Origin: JACRIM01 sp964605185
GTDB taxonomy: Bacteria; Planctomycetota; Phycisphaerae; UBA1845; UTPLA1
Direction: 5' to 3'
Assembly: GCA_964605185.1 (NCBI GenBank)
Contig: CAZSBF010000001.1
Span: forward strand, 62,001-126,000
Length of the DNA: 64,000 bases
The stretch's first letter is position 1; each line of letters begins with the position of its first letter. Position numbers and translations under genes: made by a program. The notes under the pieces were generated by a model. The model saw only the letters and a list, made by a program, of their open reading frames with translations. It made no database searches and was not told the DNA's origin. Positions 36,838 to 47,457 of this stretch are shown in pieces.

Positions 36838-37893
36838 GTGGACCTGAACGAACTTGCCCAGTTACTTGGCCGGATTGAGGCTGAGGCCGCAGCCGCCGTA
36901 TCCGATGCGCAGACGGCCGACGCCCTGCGTGCCGCCGAATCCAAGATTTCGAAGGGACCGCTGGCCGAGGCGATGAAGTCGATCAAATCCTTCGCGGCCG
37001 AAGATCGCGGCCAGGCCGGCCAGAACATTAATAAGACAAAACAAGTCGTAGCGGAAAAATTCGCAACCGCATTGGATGCCCTTCGCGCAGCGGGCGTGGC
37101 CAGCGAACGAAAGAGCGCAAGCGATTTCGACCCAACCCTGCCGCCGGCACGAACCCTGCGGGGGGCCCTTCATCCAGTGACGATCGTTCAGCGCGAAGTG
37201 GAGCGAATCTTCAGCAGCCTCGGCTTTGCGGTCGTCGGCGGCCCCGAGATGGAGACGGAGTTCTACAACTTCGAAGCACTAAACATCCCGGCCATGCACC
37301 CGGCACGCGATGCACAAGACACGTTCTGGCTAACGAACGGCTGGCTCCTGCGTACGCACACCAGCCCATGCCAGGTGCGGGCGATGCTGCGCTATGGACC
37401 ACCGATCCGCGTCATCGCGCCCGGACGGTGCTTCCGCTATGAGGCGATCGACGCATCGCACGAGAACACGTTCTACCAGCTTGAGGGCTTGCTGATCGAC
37501 AAGGACATCAGCATCGCCCACCTGATCGCATTCATGAAGCTATTGCTCCGGGAGGTTTTTCACCGCGACGTGAAGGTGCGCCTGCGGCCGGGCTTTTTCC
37601 CGTTTGTCGAGCCGGGCTTCGAGCTGGACATGAGCTGCGCCATCTGCGACGGCAAGGGCTGCCCGACGTGCAAACGTAGCGGCTGGGTGGAGATCCTGCC
37701 CTGCGGCATGGTGCACCCCAACGTGCTGCGACACGGCAAAATCGACCCGCATGAATACACCGGCTTCGCATTCGGCCTCGGCCTCACGCGCCTTGCGATG
37801 ATGAAGTACGGCGTGGGAGATATTCGCATTCTCAACAGCGGCGACCTGCGAGGCATCGTCCAGCCCGAGCGACTGGGCGGGGCAAAGCTCTGA
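36838..37893 (+). CDS. pheS: Phenylalanyl-tRNA synthetase alpha subunit
   Basis: 351 residues from GTG 36838, CGGAGAAA ten bases upstream. It charges tRNA-Phe together with PheT, which is not in this window. An N-terminal coiled coil (about 1-85) is followed by the class II core: H-P-V-T-I-V-Q-R-E-V-E, T-H-T-S-P-C-Q-V-R, F-R-Y-E-A-I-D-A-S-H, a C-x-x-C...C-x-x-C zinc-like loop (C-A-I-C-D-G-K-G-C-P-T-C-K) and G-F-A-F-G-L-G-L-T-R-L. The separation from pheT is notable because the two are usually adjacent. Confidence 0.95.
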   Translation: MDLNELAQLLGRIEAEAAAAVSDAQTADALRAAESKISKGPLAEAMKSIKSFAAEDRGQAGQNINKTKQVVAEKFATALDALRAAGVASERKSASDFDPTLPPARTLRGALHPVTIVQREVERIFSSLGFAVVGGPEMETEFYNFEALNIPAMHPARDAQDTFWLTNGWLLRTHTSPCQVRAMLRYGPPIRVIAPGRCFRYEAIDASHENTFYQLEGLLIDKDISIAHLIAFMKLLLREVFHRDVKVRLRPGFFPFVEPGFELDMSCAICDGKGCPTCKRSGWVEILPCGMVHPNVLRHGKIDPHEYTGFAFGLGLTRLAMMKYGVGDIRILNSGDLRGIVQPERLGGAKL

Positions 37894-37935
37894 TGCAGTG
37901 AATCGATTCGCTCTTCGTTGCCGTGGAGGTCTCGA

Positions 37936-38466
37936 ATGCCCGTCGATCTGCTTCTACCCTTTCTTATCGTAGCGGTACCAGTAATCACGATCGTATTAAT
38001 AATTGGAGTCAAATACAGGAAGCGCCGGGCTATTGTCTCGGCGGCATTCATCGCATTGCTGTTTCTTGTTGTGTTCATTTCGGTCTACTTGGTTCCCGGA
38101 TGGAATCTTCAATCAAAGGCCGAAGCGGGTGACCTTGAATCGCAGCTTAGATTGAGTTGGCACTACCTTCATCAATTCGGATACATGTGGCCAAATCGGG
38201 AAAAGGCACGCCATTGGATGACGAAGGCCGCTGAGAACGGTCATCGAGAGGCAATGTACGCTTTGGGCCTTGCATATTCGAACGACAATAACATGTTTGG
38301 CATCACCATGGACCTGCGAAGGTCTCGATACTGGCTCGGCAAGGCGCTAGTCAATGGTGTCGAAGATGCGCGAAAGCCGCTTCACGACGTCGAAGCGACA
38401 ATCAGAAAAAATGAAGACGAGGCAGACTCGAAGAATTCGAAGCGAGGATTAGAGAAGCCGAGTTGA
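37936..38466 (+). CDS. Membrane protein with Sel1-like repeats
   Basis: 176 residues from ATG 37936, GGAGG six bases upstream. Two N-terminal hydrophobic helices (about 5-25 and 33-52) are followed by Sel1-like helical repeats (A-E-A-G-D-L-E-S-Q, A-A-E-N-G-H-R-E-A-M-Y-A-L-G-L-A-Y). The C-terminus is acidic and basic mixed. A/T-richer than its neighbours. Function unknown; Sel1 repeats usually mediate protein contacts. Confidence 0.7.
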   Translation: MPVDLLLPFLIVAVPVITIVLIIGVKYRKRRAIVSAAFIALLFLVVFISVYLVPGWNLQSKAEAGDLESQLRLSWHYLHQFGYMWPNREKARHWMTKAAENGHREAMYALGLAYSNDNNMFGITMDLRRSRYWLGKALVNGVEDARKPLHDVEATIRKNEDEADSKNSKRGLEKPS

Positions 38467-38630
38467 GGTCAGCGTTCTCATAACCGTCGCGAATGTCCAA
38501 ATCGCAATGGGCTTCCTGATAGTAATCACGTCGGTGGACCGCCAAGCCAGTCGGCGGGTGAGGGTGAGTCCGCAGTACCGTTATGAACATAAGAATACTC
38601 TGGCGTTCCGTTCCACCGGAGACCCCGTTC

Positions 38631-39929
38631 ATGACCATGCGACCACAACGTCTCGTTACCACCCTCGCCCTCCTGCTCGCCACCGGCATCACAGCCCGCG
38701 CAGCCGCCGATTCGGCCCTTCAACACTTCTCCGAAAAGCAGGTCGCCGGCACCGACAAGGACTTCATGATCGTCCGGCATCTCACCATGCGCGGATCGAA
38801 CGAAGCCATCGGCAAGAAACTCGCCGAGATCGCCGCGACCCGCCACGGCTTCGAATTGTCGGCCGATACCTCCGAGCAGACCAAGAAACGCTGGGCGTTT
38901 TACAAGAAGTACTACCCGAATCATTTCACCCGGTCCGCGGGTGTCGCCGATTATTTCGGTGCCCCGGCCGGCGGTCCGGTCGATACCACCGCCCTTTGGT
39001 ACAACATGAACCTCGCCCCGGCGTGCTCCGTCGTCCATTACCCCCCGGCATACACGTCATCGGGCCACGCCGTGCTCAGTCGCAACTACGATTTCTCAGC
39101 CGAGACGTATGCTGAAATGCGAGGCGTCGAACCGCCGCACGGAATGCGGCCATGGACGGCCGACCCCTATGTCATCGAGGTCTATCCCGATCAGGGTTTT
39201 GCATCGCTCTACGTTTGTGCCTACGACCTGCTCGGTGGATGCCTCGACGGCGTGAATGAAAAGGGCCTGACCGTCGCCCTGCTTTCCAATCACGATCCAT
39301 TTGGCGTCACACAGCCCGCGCCCAGCAAAACGCCGCGCGCCGGGCTGAGCGAAATCGAATTGACGCGCTTTGTATTGGACCGATGCGCGACCGTGGCCGA
39401 GGCGAGAACACTGCTTGAGACCGTTCCAGTCTATTACTCCATGATGCCCTGCCACTACATCATCGGCGACCGCACAGGGGCATCGGTCGTCTTCGAGTAT
39501 TCAACGGATCTCGAAGAACGCCACCTTACCGACGGACGAGGCGCGCCGCAGGTCATCACCAACCACCCGGTGCACCAATACGAAGCCGACGGGAAAAAGA
39601 AACTCACCTCCGGCGATTCCTTCAATCGCTTCCGCACACTCGAAAGCCAGATCGCCGCCACACCGAAGACGCGAACCACCGACGATATCAAGAAAACCAA
39701 CGCCTGCGTAAAAGCCCGAAGCTCGGCCGGCCAGCGCGTTCCCGGCTTACCGGCCCGCCTGAACCGCACGTTTTGGCACTCCCTGTACGATTGCACCGAT
39801 GGTTCAATGGAGGTCGATTTCTACCTCGGCGAAGATCCATCCGCCCCCGGCGGCGAGCGCCGTTCAGGCTATCTGAAGTTCAAGCTGGATAACACAGCAA
39901 CAGCCAAGGCAAACGATCGTCAGGGTTAG
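38631..39929 (+). CDS. Exported C45/Ntn-type acylase (linear amide hydrolase)
   Basis: 432 residues from ATG 38631; signal peptide ending near T-A-R-A-A-A-D. The presumed autocatalytic nucleophile Cys lies in A-P-A-C-S-V-V, followed by S-R-N-Y-D-F, G-C-L-D-G-V-N-E-K-G-L and T-N-H-P, the pattern of acyl-CoA:6-APA acyltransferase and choloylglycine-hydrolase-like families. It would hydrolyse or transfer an acyl amide outside the cytoplasm; substrate unknown. Its stop codon lies inside the left copy of the asnS-end repeat. Confidence 0.85.
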   Translation: MTMRPQRLVTTLALLLATGITARAAADSALQHFSEKQVAGTDKDFMIVRHLTMRGSNEAIGKKLAEIAATRHGFELSADTSEQTKKRWAFYKKYYPNHFTRSAGVADYFGAPAGGPVDTTALWYNMNLAPACSVVHYPPAYTSSGHAVLSRNYDFSAETYAEMRGVEPPHGMRPWTADPYVIEVYPDQGFASLYVCAYDLLGGCLDGVNEKGLTVALLSNHDPFGVTQPAPSKTPRAGLSEIELTRFVLDRCATVAEARTLLETVPVYYSMMPCHYIIGDRTGASVVFEYSTDLEERHLTDGRGAPQVITNHPVHQYEADGKKKLTSGDSFNRFRTLESQIAATPKTRTTDDIKKTNACVKARSSAGQRVPGLPARLNRTFWHSLYDCTDGSMEVDFYLGEDPSAPGGERRSGYLKFKLDNTATAKANDRQG

Positions 39930-39976
39930 AACCTCCCCATCATCCGCGGTAAAGGATCGTGTCGCGGATGTGCTTG
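39925..39976 (-). pseudogene. Detached copy of the asnS 3' end
   Basis: About 51 bases match the true asnS 3' end (40481-40532) with few substitutions and one single-base gap, including K-H-I-R-[ED]-T-I and M-M-G coding bases and the bases of the stop region. The gap shifts the frame, so it cannot encode the AsnS end. It is in direct orientation with asnS and lies 505 bases from it, with the SUKH gene between. The end of this repeat overlaps the stop codon of the C45 acylase gene. Confidence 0.85.
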
Positions 39977-39985
39977 AGAATGAGT

Positions 39986-40447
39986 TCAGCTATGAAGCCA
40001 AGAAAGGTCGCCGCTGGAATACAGCTCGATAAACTCGCTAAAACTCCGCGAGATCAATTCGGGGGCGATTCCAGCGTAGAGCCGGACCGGCCCTGTATCA
40101 CCCCGGCTATTCGAGAGTCTAATCGCAATGAGCGCTGCGTCGATCGAGTAGTCGGCGAAAATGAACCAATCGCCAGATTCGAAGGACTCCGGATCAGTTT
40201 CACAATATGAACGGACTGACTGGATTTTGGTAAGCGGCCAAAACCGGACCAAGTCTTTATCCATTAATACAGGTTCATCACTAAACCCGTCAGACTCGGA
40301 GTAGAACTGGCGAAATGCATCTGGAAAGATTACCTTTAGTCTCTGCTCTGTCTCGTGGATTTCGGCATCAGATGCACCCGGCCGAGGCTGAACGCCCTGA
40401 AGTTTCCAGTTCTCAATCAACCCCGCGATTATTGATAAGTAATGCAC
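39986..40447 (-). CDS. SMI1/KNR4 (SUKH) family protein
   Basis: 153 residues from GTG 40447, just 28 bases after asnS. The SUKH pattern is clear: A-S-D-A-E-I-H-E-T-E-Q-R-L, F-P-D-A-F-R-Q-F-Y-S-E-S-D-G-F and F-I-F-A-D-Y-S-I-D-A. Proteins of this superfamily often serve as immunity proteins against toxins, but no toxin gene is near. It is bracketed by two copies of the asnS 3' end, suggesting it arrived as a small inserted cassette. It is A/T-richer than asnS. Confidence 0.82.
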   Translation of the reverse strand: MHYLSIIAGLIENWKLQGVQPRPGASDAEIHETEQRLKVIFPDAFRQFYSESDGFSDEPVLMDKDLVRFWPLTKIQSVRSYCETDPESFESGDWFIFADYSIDAALIAIRLSNSRGDTGPVRLYAGIAPELISRSFSEFIELYSSGDLSWLHS

Positions 40448-40475
40448 CTTGACGACGCTCCCACATGATCTTCCG

Positions 40476-41978
<1,503 letters not shown>

Positions 41979-42196
41979 GTTCAGCCTTTACTTACTTATG
42001 AGAACAAAAGGCGGCCTCGCGCCCGCCGATTTCGAAGCGAGGCGACTAGTTTATTCGGGAGACAGTTGAGAATCCAATCGCATGCACTCATCTATCCTGA
42101 TTGACCTGCAAGACAAATCCAAGCGCGAACATCGTGACATTGCGCTGCTCCAGTCGTTACTACCTAATGAGCCATAAATCTCAGTGGGAGAATGCC

Positions 42197-43015
42197 ATGG
42201 ACCTTACTCGCCGCCGTCTTATTACCACCGCTTCGGCCGGATTCGCCGCACTTCATACGCCCGCCCTGTTTGCCGATGGCCCGGGTGCCGCGTCGTCCGC
42301 GGAGACCGCCCGCTACGCCGCCTTTCCGGCACAGGAACCCGAGATGGTGAGAGAGATCGTGGGCGCATCTCACGGAAAAATCGACCGGGTGCGCGAGCTC
42401 CTCGCCTCGCGACCGGCCCTGGCAAAGGCCACATGGGACTGGGGTTTCGGCGACTGGGAAACAGCCATCGGAGCGGCCAGCCATGTGGGCAATCGCGAGA
42501 TTGCCGCGCTGCTCATCAAACACGGCGCACGGCCGGACATCTTCACGTTTGCCATGCTCGGGCACCTCGACGTCGTGAAGGCCTATGTGGAAGCTAACCC
42601 CGGCGTCCAGCGCACACACGGCCCCCACGGGATCACCTTGCTCGCCCACGCCGAGGCCGGCGGCGACAAGGCGAAGTCCGTGCTGGAATACCTGAAGTCA
42701 CTCGGCGACGCGGACATTGGCCAGTCCAATCAACCACTGTCGGAAGAGTCGAAGGCCCTGTGCGTCGGCGACTATTCGTACGGCACGGCGAAGGACGAAC
42801 GGCTGATCATCGCACGATCAAAGCTCGGCGGGCTGACAATTCAGCGTGGCCCTTCCGGCGCGCCGCGCCAGTTGTTCCATAAGGGCAACAACGTCTTTCA
42901 CCCAACGGGCGCACCGGCGGTCGAGATCGCAATCGACATCAACGGAGACAAAGCCAAAGGCCTGAGTGTTGTGGACGGCAGCTTTCGCGTCACCGCCGCT
43001 CGGATCGCGACATAG
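42197..43015 (+). CDS. Exported ankyrin-repeat protein
   Basis: 272 residues from ATG 42197 with GGGAG seven bases upstream. The N-terminus T-R-R-R-L-I followed by a hydrophobic stretch is a twin-arginine (Tat) signal. Ankyrin-like repeats follow at ~55-165 (G-A-A-S-H-V-G-N-R-E-I-A-A-L-L-I-K-H-G-A-R-P, L-G-H-L-D-V-V-K-A-Y). The C-terminal ~90 residues form a beta-rich domain. A folded protein exported by Tat; binding partner unknown. Confidence 0.83.
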   Translation: MDLTRRRLITTASAGFAALHTPALFADGPGAASSAETARYAAFPAQEPEMVREIVGASHGKIDRVRELLASRPALAKATWDWGFGDWETAIGAASHVGNREIAALLIKHGARPDIFTFAMLGHLDVVKAYVEANPGVQRTHGPHGITLLAHAEAGGDKAKSVLEYLKSLGDADIGQSNQPLSEESKALCVGDYSYGTAKDERLIIARSKLGGLTIQRGPSGAPRQLFHKGNNVFHPTGAPAVEIAIDINGDKAKGLSVVDGSFRVTAARIAT

Positions 43016-43131
43016 GATTAGGTACTGCCAATCTTGGGCACACTGTTGGGATTCCACTGGTTACACTAGGCCTCCGACTCGTGAGGCGGCATGTCGGTCG
43101 TATCCTGCCGCTCACATGATGGGAGGCACTT

Positions 43132-43785
43132 ATGAAAAAGCGGACCCGACGACGTATCGAGCAAGATCCAATCGTTCAGCGATTTGTAGGAGTTGCGTCC
43201 AAGTTCTGCGAACTGGTCGAGTCGGGCACTCGCCGTCGCAAGGTGCTGATTCGACAATTTGTCGAGACGCTGCCCGAACTCTTGCATCTGGCTCTTTCTC
43301 TACCAACCGGCAGAAAGTCTGAACGAATCGCAAAGGAACGCCTCGCAATCGGACGCGAGCGGAACGATTCAAGCCGTGAGCACCTCAAACGGCCAGTCTC
43401 TGCCGCTATTCGCAAAAGTCGCTATTGGGACTCGGTGATCCCCGTTAAAGAGTATTTCAAGAAAGCCCGAAGACTTTCTGAAATCTTTGGAGAATTCGAC
43501 CGCTATCACGAAATCTTTGACCCGTTCCGTGATCGAGAGCCCATTCAAACGTCGCTGTCTTACGACCTTGCCGACATTTGGCATGATCTAAGGGGACCGC
43601 TAAATCTTTTCCAACTCAAAGAAGCGACGGCCAAGCAGCACGCAGTCTACGATTGGTCCCTCAGCGTACGGATTCACTGGGCTGAATCCCATGCCGCCGA
43701 CGCACTCAAGGCCTTGTTATCTGCGCTTCGAGAGGTCGATCACGATTGGCAATATTGGGCAATGGGCCACTACCGACCAAAGTAA
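43132..43785 (+). CDS. DUF5063 family protein
   Basis: 217 residues. A long, mostly helical protein with the DUF5063 pattern F-C-E-L-V-E ... L-L-H-L-A-L-S-L-P near the N-terminus and S-Y-D-L-A-D-I-W-H-D-L-R, S-V-R-I-H-W-x-x-H-A-A-D-A-L-K-A-L near the C-terminus. Cytoplasmic, no signal. Function of the family is unknown. A/T-richer than its neighbours. Confidence 0.75.
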   Translation: MKKRTRRRIEQDPIVQRFVGVASKFCELVESGTRRRKVLIRQFVETLPELLHLALSLPTGRKSERIAKERLAIGRERNDSSREHLKRPVSAAIRKSRYWDSVIPVKEYFKKARRLSEIFGEFDRYHEIFDPFRDREPIQTSLSYDLADIWHDLRGPLNLFQLKEATAKQHAVYDWSLSVRIHWAESHAADALKALLSALREVDHDWQYWAMGHYRPK

Positions 43786-43879
43786 ACTGCGCCCTTCGTT
43801 CGACTTTGACATCGCTACAATGCCAGTCCGTTGAAAGACTAACGCTCGCCATTTAAGACATAACTCCAGGAGACCCAAG

Positions 43880-44530
43880 GTGCAGACCGCTTCCCCCGAT
43901 CAGCTCGTCCGCCAACTCAATTGGCGCTACGCCACAAAAAAGTTCGACCCCGCAATGAAGATTCCGGCTGACACATGGAGTGCGCTGGAGAAAGCCCTGG
44001 TGCTCACGCCGTCGTCGTATGGACTGCAACCGTGGCAGTTTCTGGTCATCACCGATCAGGCGGTGAAGGAGAAGCTCGTCCCAATCTCGTGGCGACAGAC
44101 ACAATCGGCCGATTGCTCGCACTTTGTGGTGTTCACCGCCCGGCGCACCCTGACCGAAGGCGACGTCGATGCCTATATGCGGCGTACGGCGGAGGTCCGG
44201 GGCGTCGCCGTGGACACGCTCGGCAAGTTCAAAGGCATGATGATGAGCCAATTGGTTCCGCCGCCGGCCGGCTTCGACATTCATCAATGGGCGTCATTGC
44301 AAGTATATATCGCGCTCGGCAACTTCATGACGGCAGCCGCGATGCTGGGCGTCGACACCTGCCCCATGGAGGGAATTGAGCGGAAAAACTACGACGACGC
44401 GCTTGGTTTGACCGGCACCCCCTTCGCAACCGTGGTCGCCTGCGCCGCGGGCTATCGTGCCGCGGACGACAAATACGCAACGACCCCCAAAGTGCGCTTC
44501 CCGGCGGACGTCGTCGTACAGCACATCTAG
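43880..44530 (+). CDS. Nitroreductase-family NAD(P)H oxidoreductase
   Basis: 216 residues from GTG 43880, AGGAG seven bases upstream. The FMN-binding N-terminus R-Y-A-T-K-K-F-D, P-S-S-Y-G-L-Q-P-W and the C-terminal A-M-L-G-V-D-T-C-P-M-E-G segment match NfsB-like oxidoreductases that reduce nitro groups, quinones or related substrates. It converges on the TetR gene, which may or may not control it. Confidence 0.9.
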   Translation: MQTASPDQLVRQLNWRYATKKFDPAMKIPADTWSALEKALVLTPSSYGLQPWQFLVITDQAVKEKLVPISWRQTQSADCSHFVVFTARRTLTEGDVDAYMRRTAEVRGVAVDTLGKFKGMMMSQLVPPPAGFDIHQWASLQVYIALGNFMTAAAMLGVDTCPMEGIERKNYDDALGLTGTPFATVVACAAGYRAADDKYATTPKVRFPADVVVQHI

Positions 44531-44560
44531 TTCCGGCACCATGGAATTCGCCGCGGCGAC

Positions 44561-45139
44561 CTAAGCACCGCCATCCGGAAAATGAGCCGCGAGCACCCGT
44601 TCGACGAGTCGTCGCGTAATGTCGGGCGTCGCAGTATTCCCCGTGACTTGTTGCGTCACGTAAGCCCCTTCCATGACAAGGCAGAGTTCTTCCGCAACCG
44701 CGCCCGGATCGCGCGCTCCGGCCTGCTCGGCCAATCGACGCACGATAGACTCGATAGCGCGTTTGTTGGCAGCGGCGGCCTGATGAGCCGGGTCGTGCGG
44801 AAGTGGAAACTCCATTGCAACGTTGACGAAAAAACAACCTCGGAAATCCTCGCTCGCCACCATTTCACCGACAACCGTTGCAATAGCCCGCAACTGACCT
44901 AGCGGAGTGGGCCCGCCTTTGTCGCGGACCTTCTCCGCAAAGGTCTCCTGCCACCATCGGTCATGGTTGAGCAAGACCTCCGCGACCAGGTCTTCCTTGC
45001 TCGCGAAGTGCTTGTAAAACGCAGTCTTACTGATGCCGACGTCGGCGATAATCTGATCCAGCCCGACCCCGCGAAATCCGTCGCGATAGAAACGGGCACC
45101 GGCTGCTTCGACCAGTTTCTGTCGGGTAATTCCAGCCAC
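44561..45139 (-). CDS. TetR-family repressor
   Basis: 192 residues from GTG 45139, AAGGAG six bases upstream; an upstream in-frame extension is not family-like. Standard N-terminal helix-turn-helix (G-F-R-G-V-G-L-D-Q-I-I-A-D-V-G-I-S-K-T-A-F-Y-K-H-F). The C-terminal ligand domain is of the TetR_C type seen in AcuR/YxaF-like proteins. Divergent from the MddA-like gene, with tandem operator-like repeats in between, so it probably controls both itself and that gene. Confidence 0.92.
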   Translation of the reverse strand: MAGITRQKLVEAAGARFYRDGFRGVGLDQIIADVGISKTAFYKHFASKEDLVAEVLLNHDRWWQETFAEKVRDKGGPTPLGQLRAIATVVGEMVASEDFRGCFFVNVAMEFPLPHDPAHQAAAANKRAIESIVRRLAEQAGARDPGAVAEELCLVMEGAYVTQQVTGNTATPDITRRLVERVLAAHFPDGGA

Positions 45140-45188
45140 GATGGGCTCCTTTTGGTGCGCAAATATCGCGTTTTCCCTTGAAAAACGA

Positions 45189-45231
45189 GGGTGCACTCCA
45201 AGTTAACCCAGGGTGTACCGCAAGTAAACCC
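45189..45231. promoter_or_regulatory. Tandem 21-bp operator-like repeats between tetR and the methyltransferase gene
   Basis: Two copies, 45189-45209 and 45211-45231, agree at 17 of 21 positions and repeat at a 22-bp step, about two helical turns. Each begins GGGTG and ends AACCC, giving internal dyad symmetry. This is a likely paired TetR binding site in the 157-base divergent region. Confidence 0.65.
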
Positions 45232-45296
45232 GCATCACTCTAACTTGAACGATATGCTTCTAGCCTGTTCAGACCTCGCATAAGTTCGGAGCAACC

Positions 45297-46049
45297 ATGT
45301 TCAAGAGAATGGCCTTTTTCGCGTACGGCACCCTGTGCTATGTGATGTTCCTGGCTGCGTTCGCCTACGCCGTGGGATTCCTCGGCAACACCATCGTGCC
45401 AAGGACCGTAAACGTTGGCCCGTCGGCGAGTTTCGGCCTGGCGCTGGCCATCGACCTTGCGCTCATCGGCCTGTTCGGCGCGCAACACAGCATCATGGCG
45501 CGGCCGACGTTCAAGCGATGGTGGACGCGGATCATTCCCGAACCGATCGAACGAAGCACCTATGTCCTCGCAACAAACATCGTGATCGCCCTGCTCTACT
45601 GGCAATGGCGGCCGATCACCAGCGTCGTGTGGAACATCGATTCCGTCCCGTTTCGCAACACCATCTGGGCCCTCTTTGCATTGGGCTGGGCGCTGGTCTT
45701 CGTCGCAACTGTTCTGCTGAACCACTTCGAACTCTTCGGCATGAGGCAGGTCACGCTGCATCTACTCGGCCGGCCCCACACGCACCTGCCCTTCAAGGTT
45801 CCGATGTTGTATCGGCATGTCCGGCATCCGCTCTATGTCGGCTGGATCGCAACCTTCTGGGCCACGCCGACGATGACCGTCGGGCACCTGTTGTTTTCAA
45901 CAGGGATGACGCTTTACATCCTCATCGCCATTCGGCTGGAGGAACGAAACCTGCTCGACATCCATGGGGAGCAATACAGGTCCTATCGTGCGAGCGTTCC
46001 CATGCTGATCCCCCTGCCCATATGGCGGGCCGCGGCCGACGCGCGCTAA
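45297..46049 (+). CDS. mddA: MddA-like methanethiol/isoprenylcysteine-type membrane methyltransferase
   Basis: 250 residues, five to seven hydrophobic segments. The C-terminal R-H-x-R-H-P-L-Y-V-G-W and E-E-R-N-L-L-x-x-H-G-x-x-Y-x-x-Y-R form the SAM-binding signature of the ICMT/NnrU-like family. The overall length and the Q-H-S-I-M-A-R-P segment agree with MddA, which makes dimethyl sulphide from methanethiol; related proteins are annotated only as methyltransferases. Possible link to the trans-sulfuration enzyme at 15159 if that makes methanethiol, but this is speculative. Confidence 0.78.
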   Translation: MFKRMAFFAYGTLCYVMFLAAFAYAVGFLGNTIVPRTVNVGPSASFGLALAIDLALIGLFGAQHSIMARPTFKRWWTRIIPEPIERSTYVLATNIVIALLYWQWRPITSVVWNIDSVPFRNTIWALFALGWALVFVATVLLNHFELFGMRQVTLHLLGRPHTHLPFKVPMLYRHVRHPLYVGWIATFWATPTMTVGHLLFSTGMTLYILIAIRLEERNLLDIHGEQYRSYRASVPMLIPLPIWRAAADAR

Positions 46050-46184
46050 TAGGAAAAATACCCCCTGCTTTTCTGGTGACATGGCGATGGCGAGGCCTTA
46101 GAGTCCCCCTCGTTGTGCATCATCGGCCGCGTGAATTCTCGCGCAGTGCCGCATGGAGCAGGTTTCCAATTGTGGTGCATCCCC

Positions 46185-46670
46185 ATGATCGATACGAAGC
46201 GCCAGACCGATCGACGACAGCTCGACTTCCCTACGATTGACGCCGTGTTGGCGGATGTTGATCGCATCGTCGCGTCGGATCGAGCCGGAACCCTTCGCTG
46301 CACCGGCAACTGGACGGCAGGCCAGGCGATGGGACACGTCGCCTCATGGATCAATTATGCCTACGACGGCTTCCCCATGGGTCCGCCGCCGTTTTTCATT
46401 CGCTGGATCCTGCGGCTGATGAAAAAGAAGATTCTGAAGGGCGGGATGCAGGCAGGCGTGAAGATTCCCAAAACCGAACACGGCACCTTTGGAACGGAAT
46501 CGCTAAGCACCGACGAAGGCGCCGCGAGGCTCCGTGCAGCTCTGAATCGGCTCAAAAGCAGCGAAGTGGCAAAGCACGTCAGCCCGGCATGGGGCCCCAT
46601 GCCGAAGGAGGAACGCGTGGCGATCAATCTGCGCCACGCGGAATTGCATCTGAGTTTCTTGCACCCGTAG
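46185..46670 (+). CDS. DUF1569 (DinB-like) protein
   Basis: 161 residues from ATG 46185; an upstream start would add an unrelated extension. The DUF1569 pattern is clear: L-D-F-P-T-I-D-A-V-L-A-D-V, W-T-A-G-Q-A-M-G-H-V-A, P-K-E-E-R-V-A-I-N-L-R-H-A-E-L-H-L-S-F-L. A four-helix DinB-like fold; His residues may bind a metal. Function unknown. Its stop is 11 bases from the convergent REC-like gene. Confidence 0.85.
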   Translation: MIDTKRQTDRRQLDFPTIDAVLADVDRIVASDRAGTLRCTGNWTAGQAMGHVASWINYAYDGFPMGPPPFFIRWILRLMKKKILKGGMQAGVKIPKTEHGTFGTESLSTDEGAARLRAALNRLKSSEVAKHVSPAWGPMPKEERVAINLRHAELHLSFLHP

Positions 46671-46681
46671 TGCGAACCGGC

Positions 46682-47233
46682 CTAGTTCGACTCAGCGCCG
46701 CTGACGCCCTGTCGGACGTCCACAACCTTTTCAGCCAACCGCTGATACGCCGAGACAAGATCGCGGCAGATCAGATCGACCCGGCGTCGAAGCTCACGGC
46801 GATCGCGCACGAGGCGCGACGTCATCGTGCGAAGTCGCTTGGCCCGGCGAGCCGAGGTGCGGGCGATCTTGTGATGACCGCCGACTCGACGCGCCGATTC
46901 GATAAGGCAATTCATATCCAGCGGATGAGGCAGCACGTCGGCAGCTCCGCGCCGAATGAGATCCAGCGCCTGTTCCGTGTCCGCGGACTTATTCAGAAAA
47001 ACAACGACAGGAGTCGTTGCATCGCCGGCAAGCGTTACGCCATCCCCATCGACGAGCGAGTCCGCGGCCAGAATGACGTCGAAGTTGCTCTCGCTCACGA
47101 CGGTGCGGGCCTCGTTAAGCGTGGAAACAATGGCCAGGTCGGCCTGCATGTCGAGGAGGAGTTCCTTGGCGATCTCGGCCGCGACCGGTCCATCCTCAGC
47201 GACGATCAGAATGTTGAGTTCCCCGTTGGTCAT
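46682..47233 (-). CDS. Response-regulator-like protein with helical tail
   Basis: 183 residues from ATG 47233, AAGGAAG upstream. The N-terminal ~115 residues form a receiver-like domain (I-L-I-V-A-E-D-G, F-D-V-I-L-A-A-D58, K-S-A-D), although the acidic pocket is slightly degenerate (A-E-D in place of V-D-D, A-A-D for phospho-Asp). The C-terminal ~65 residues are Arg-rich and helical (R-R-A-K-R-L-R-T-M-T-S-R, R-R-E-L-R-R-R-V-D-L). Located after the HDOD-kinase gene on the same strand, so it may be its output or a phosphate sink. Confidence 0.75.
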   Translation of the reverse strand: MTNGELNILIVAEDGPVAAEIAKELLLDMQADLAIVSTLNEARTVVSESNFDVILAADSLVDGDGVTLAGDATTPVVVFLNKSADTEQALDLIRRGAADVLPHPLDMNCLIESARRVGGHHKIARTSARRAKRLRTMTSRLVRDRRELRRRVDLICRDLVSAYQRLAEKVVDVRQGVSGAESN

Positions 47234-47457
47234 GTGTGCTTCCTTCACTTCCTTGAGCTTCCGTATCCGTTACAACTCGTTCCTTCGAGTCGGTCAAAAA
47301 AGGCCGGCGAGCCGCTTCAGCCGTGAGAGCGAGGGGAGGAGGGAGAGAGTGGCCTCTACGACCCGCTGGCCCGGATACTGGTTGTCTTCATCGCACAATA
47401 GTTGCTGCGTATCCCCCAAAAACGAACACGGTGCGCCCACCCCCCTGGTGAAGCGCC

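Noticed and set aside
37894..38630. Searched for a pheS 3'-end copy beyond the Sel1 gene
   Set aside because: No stretch resembling the last 60 bases of pheS was found.
43786..43879. Searched for a copy of the ankyrin gene's 3' end beyond the DUF5063 gene
   Set aside because: No similarity seen.
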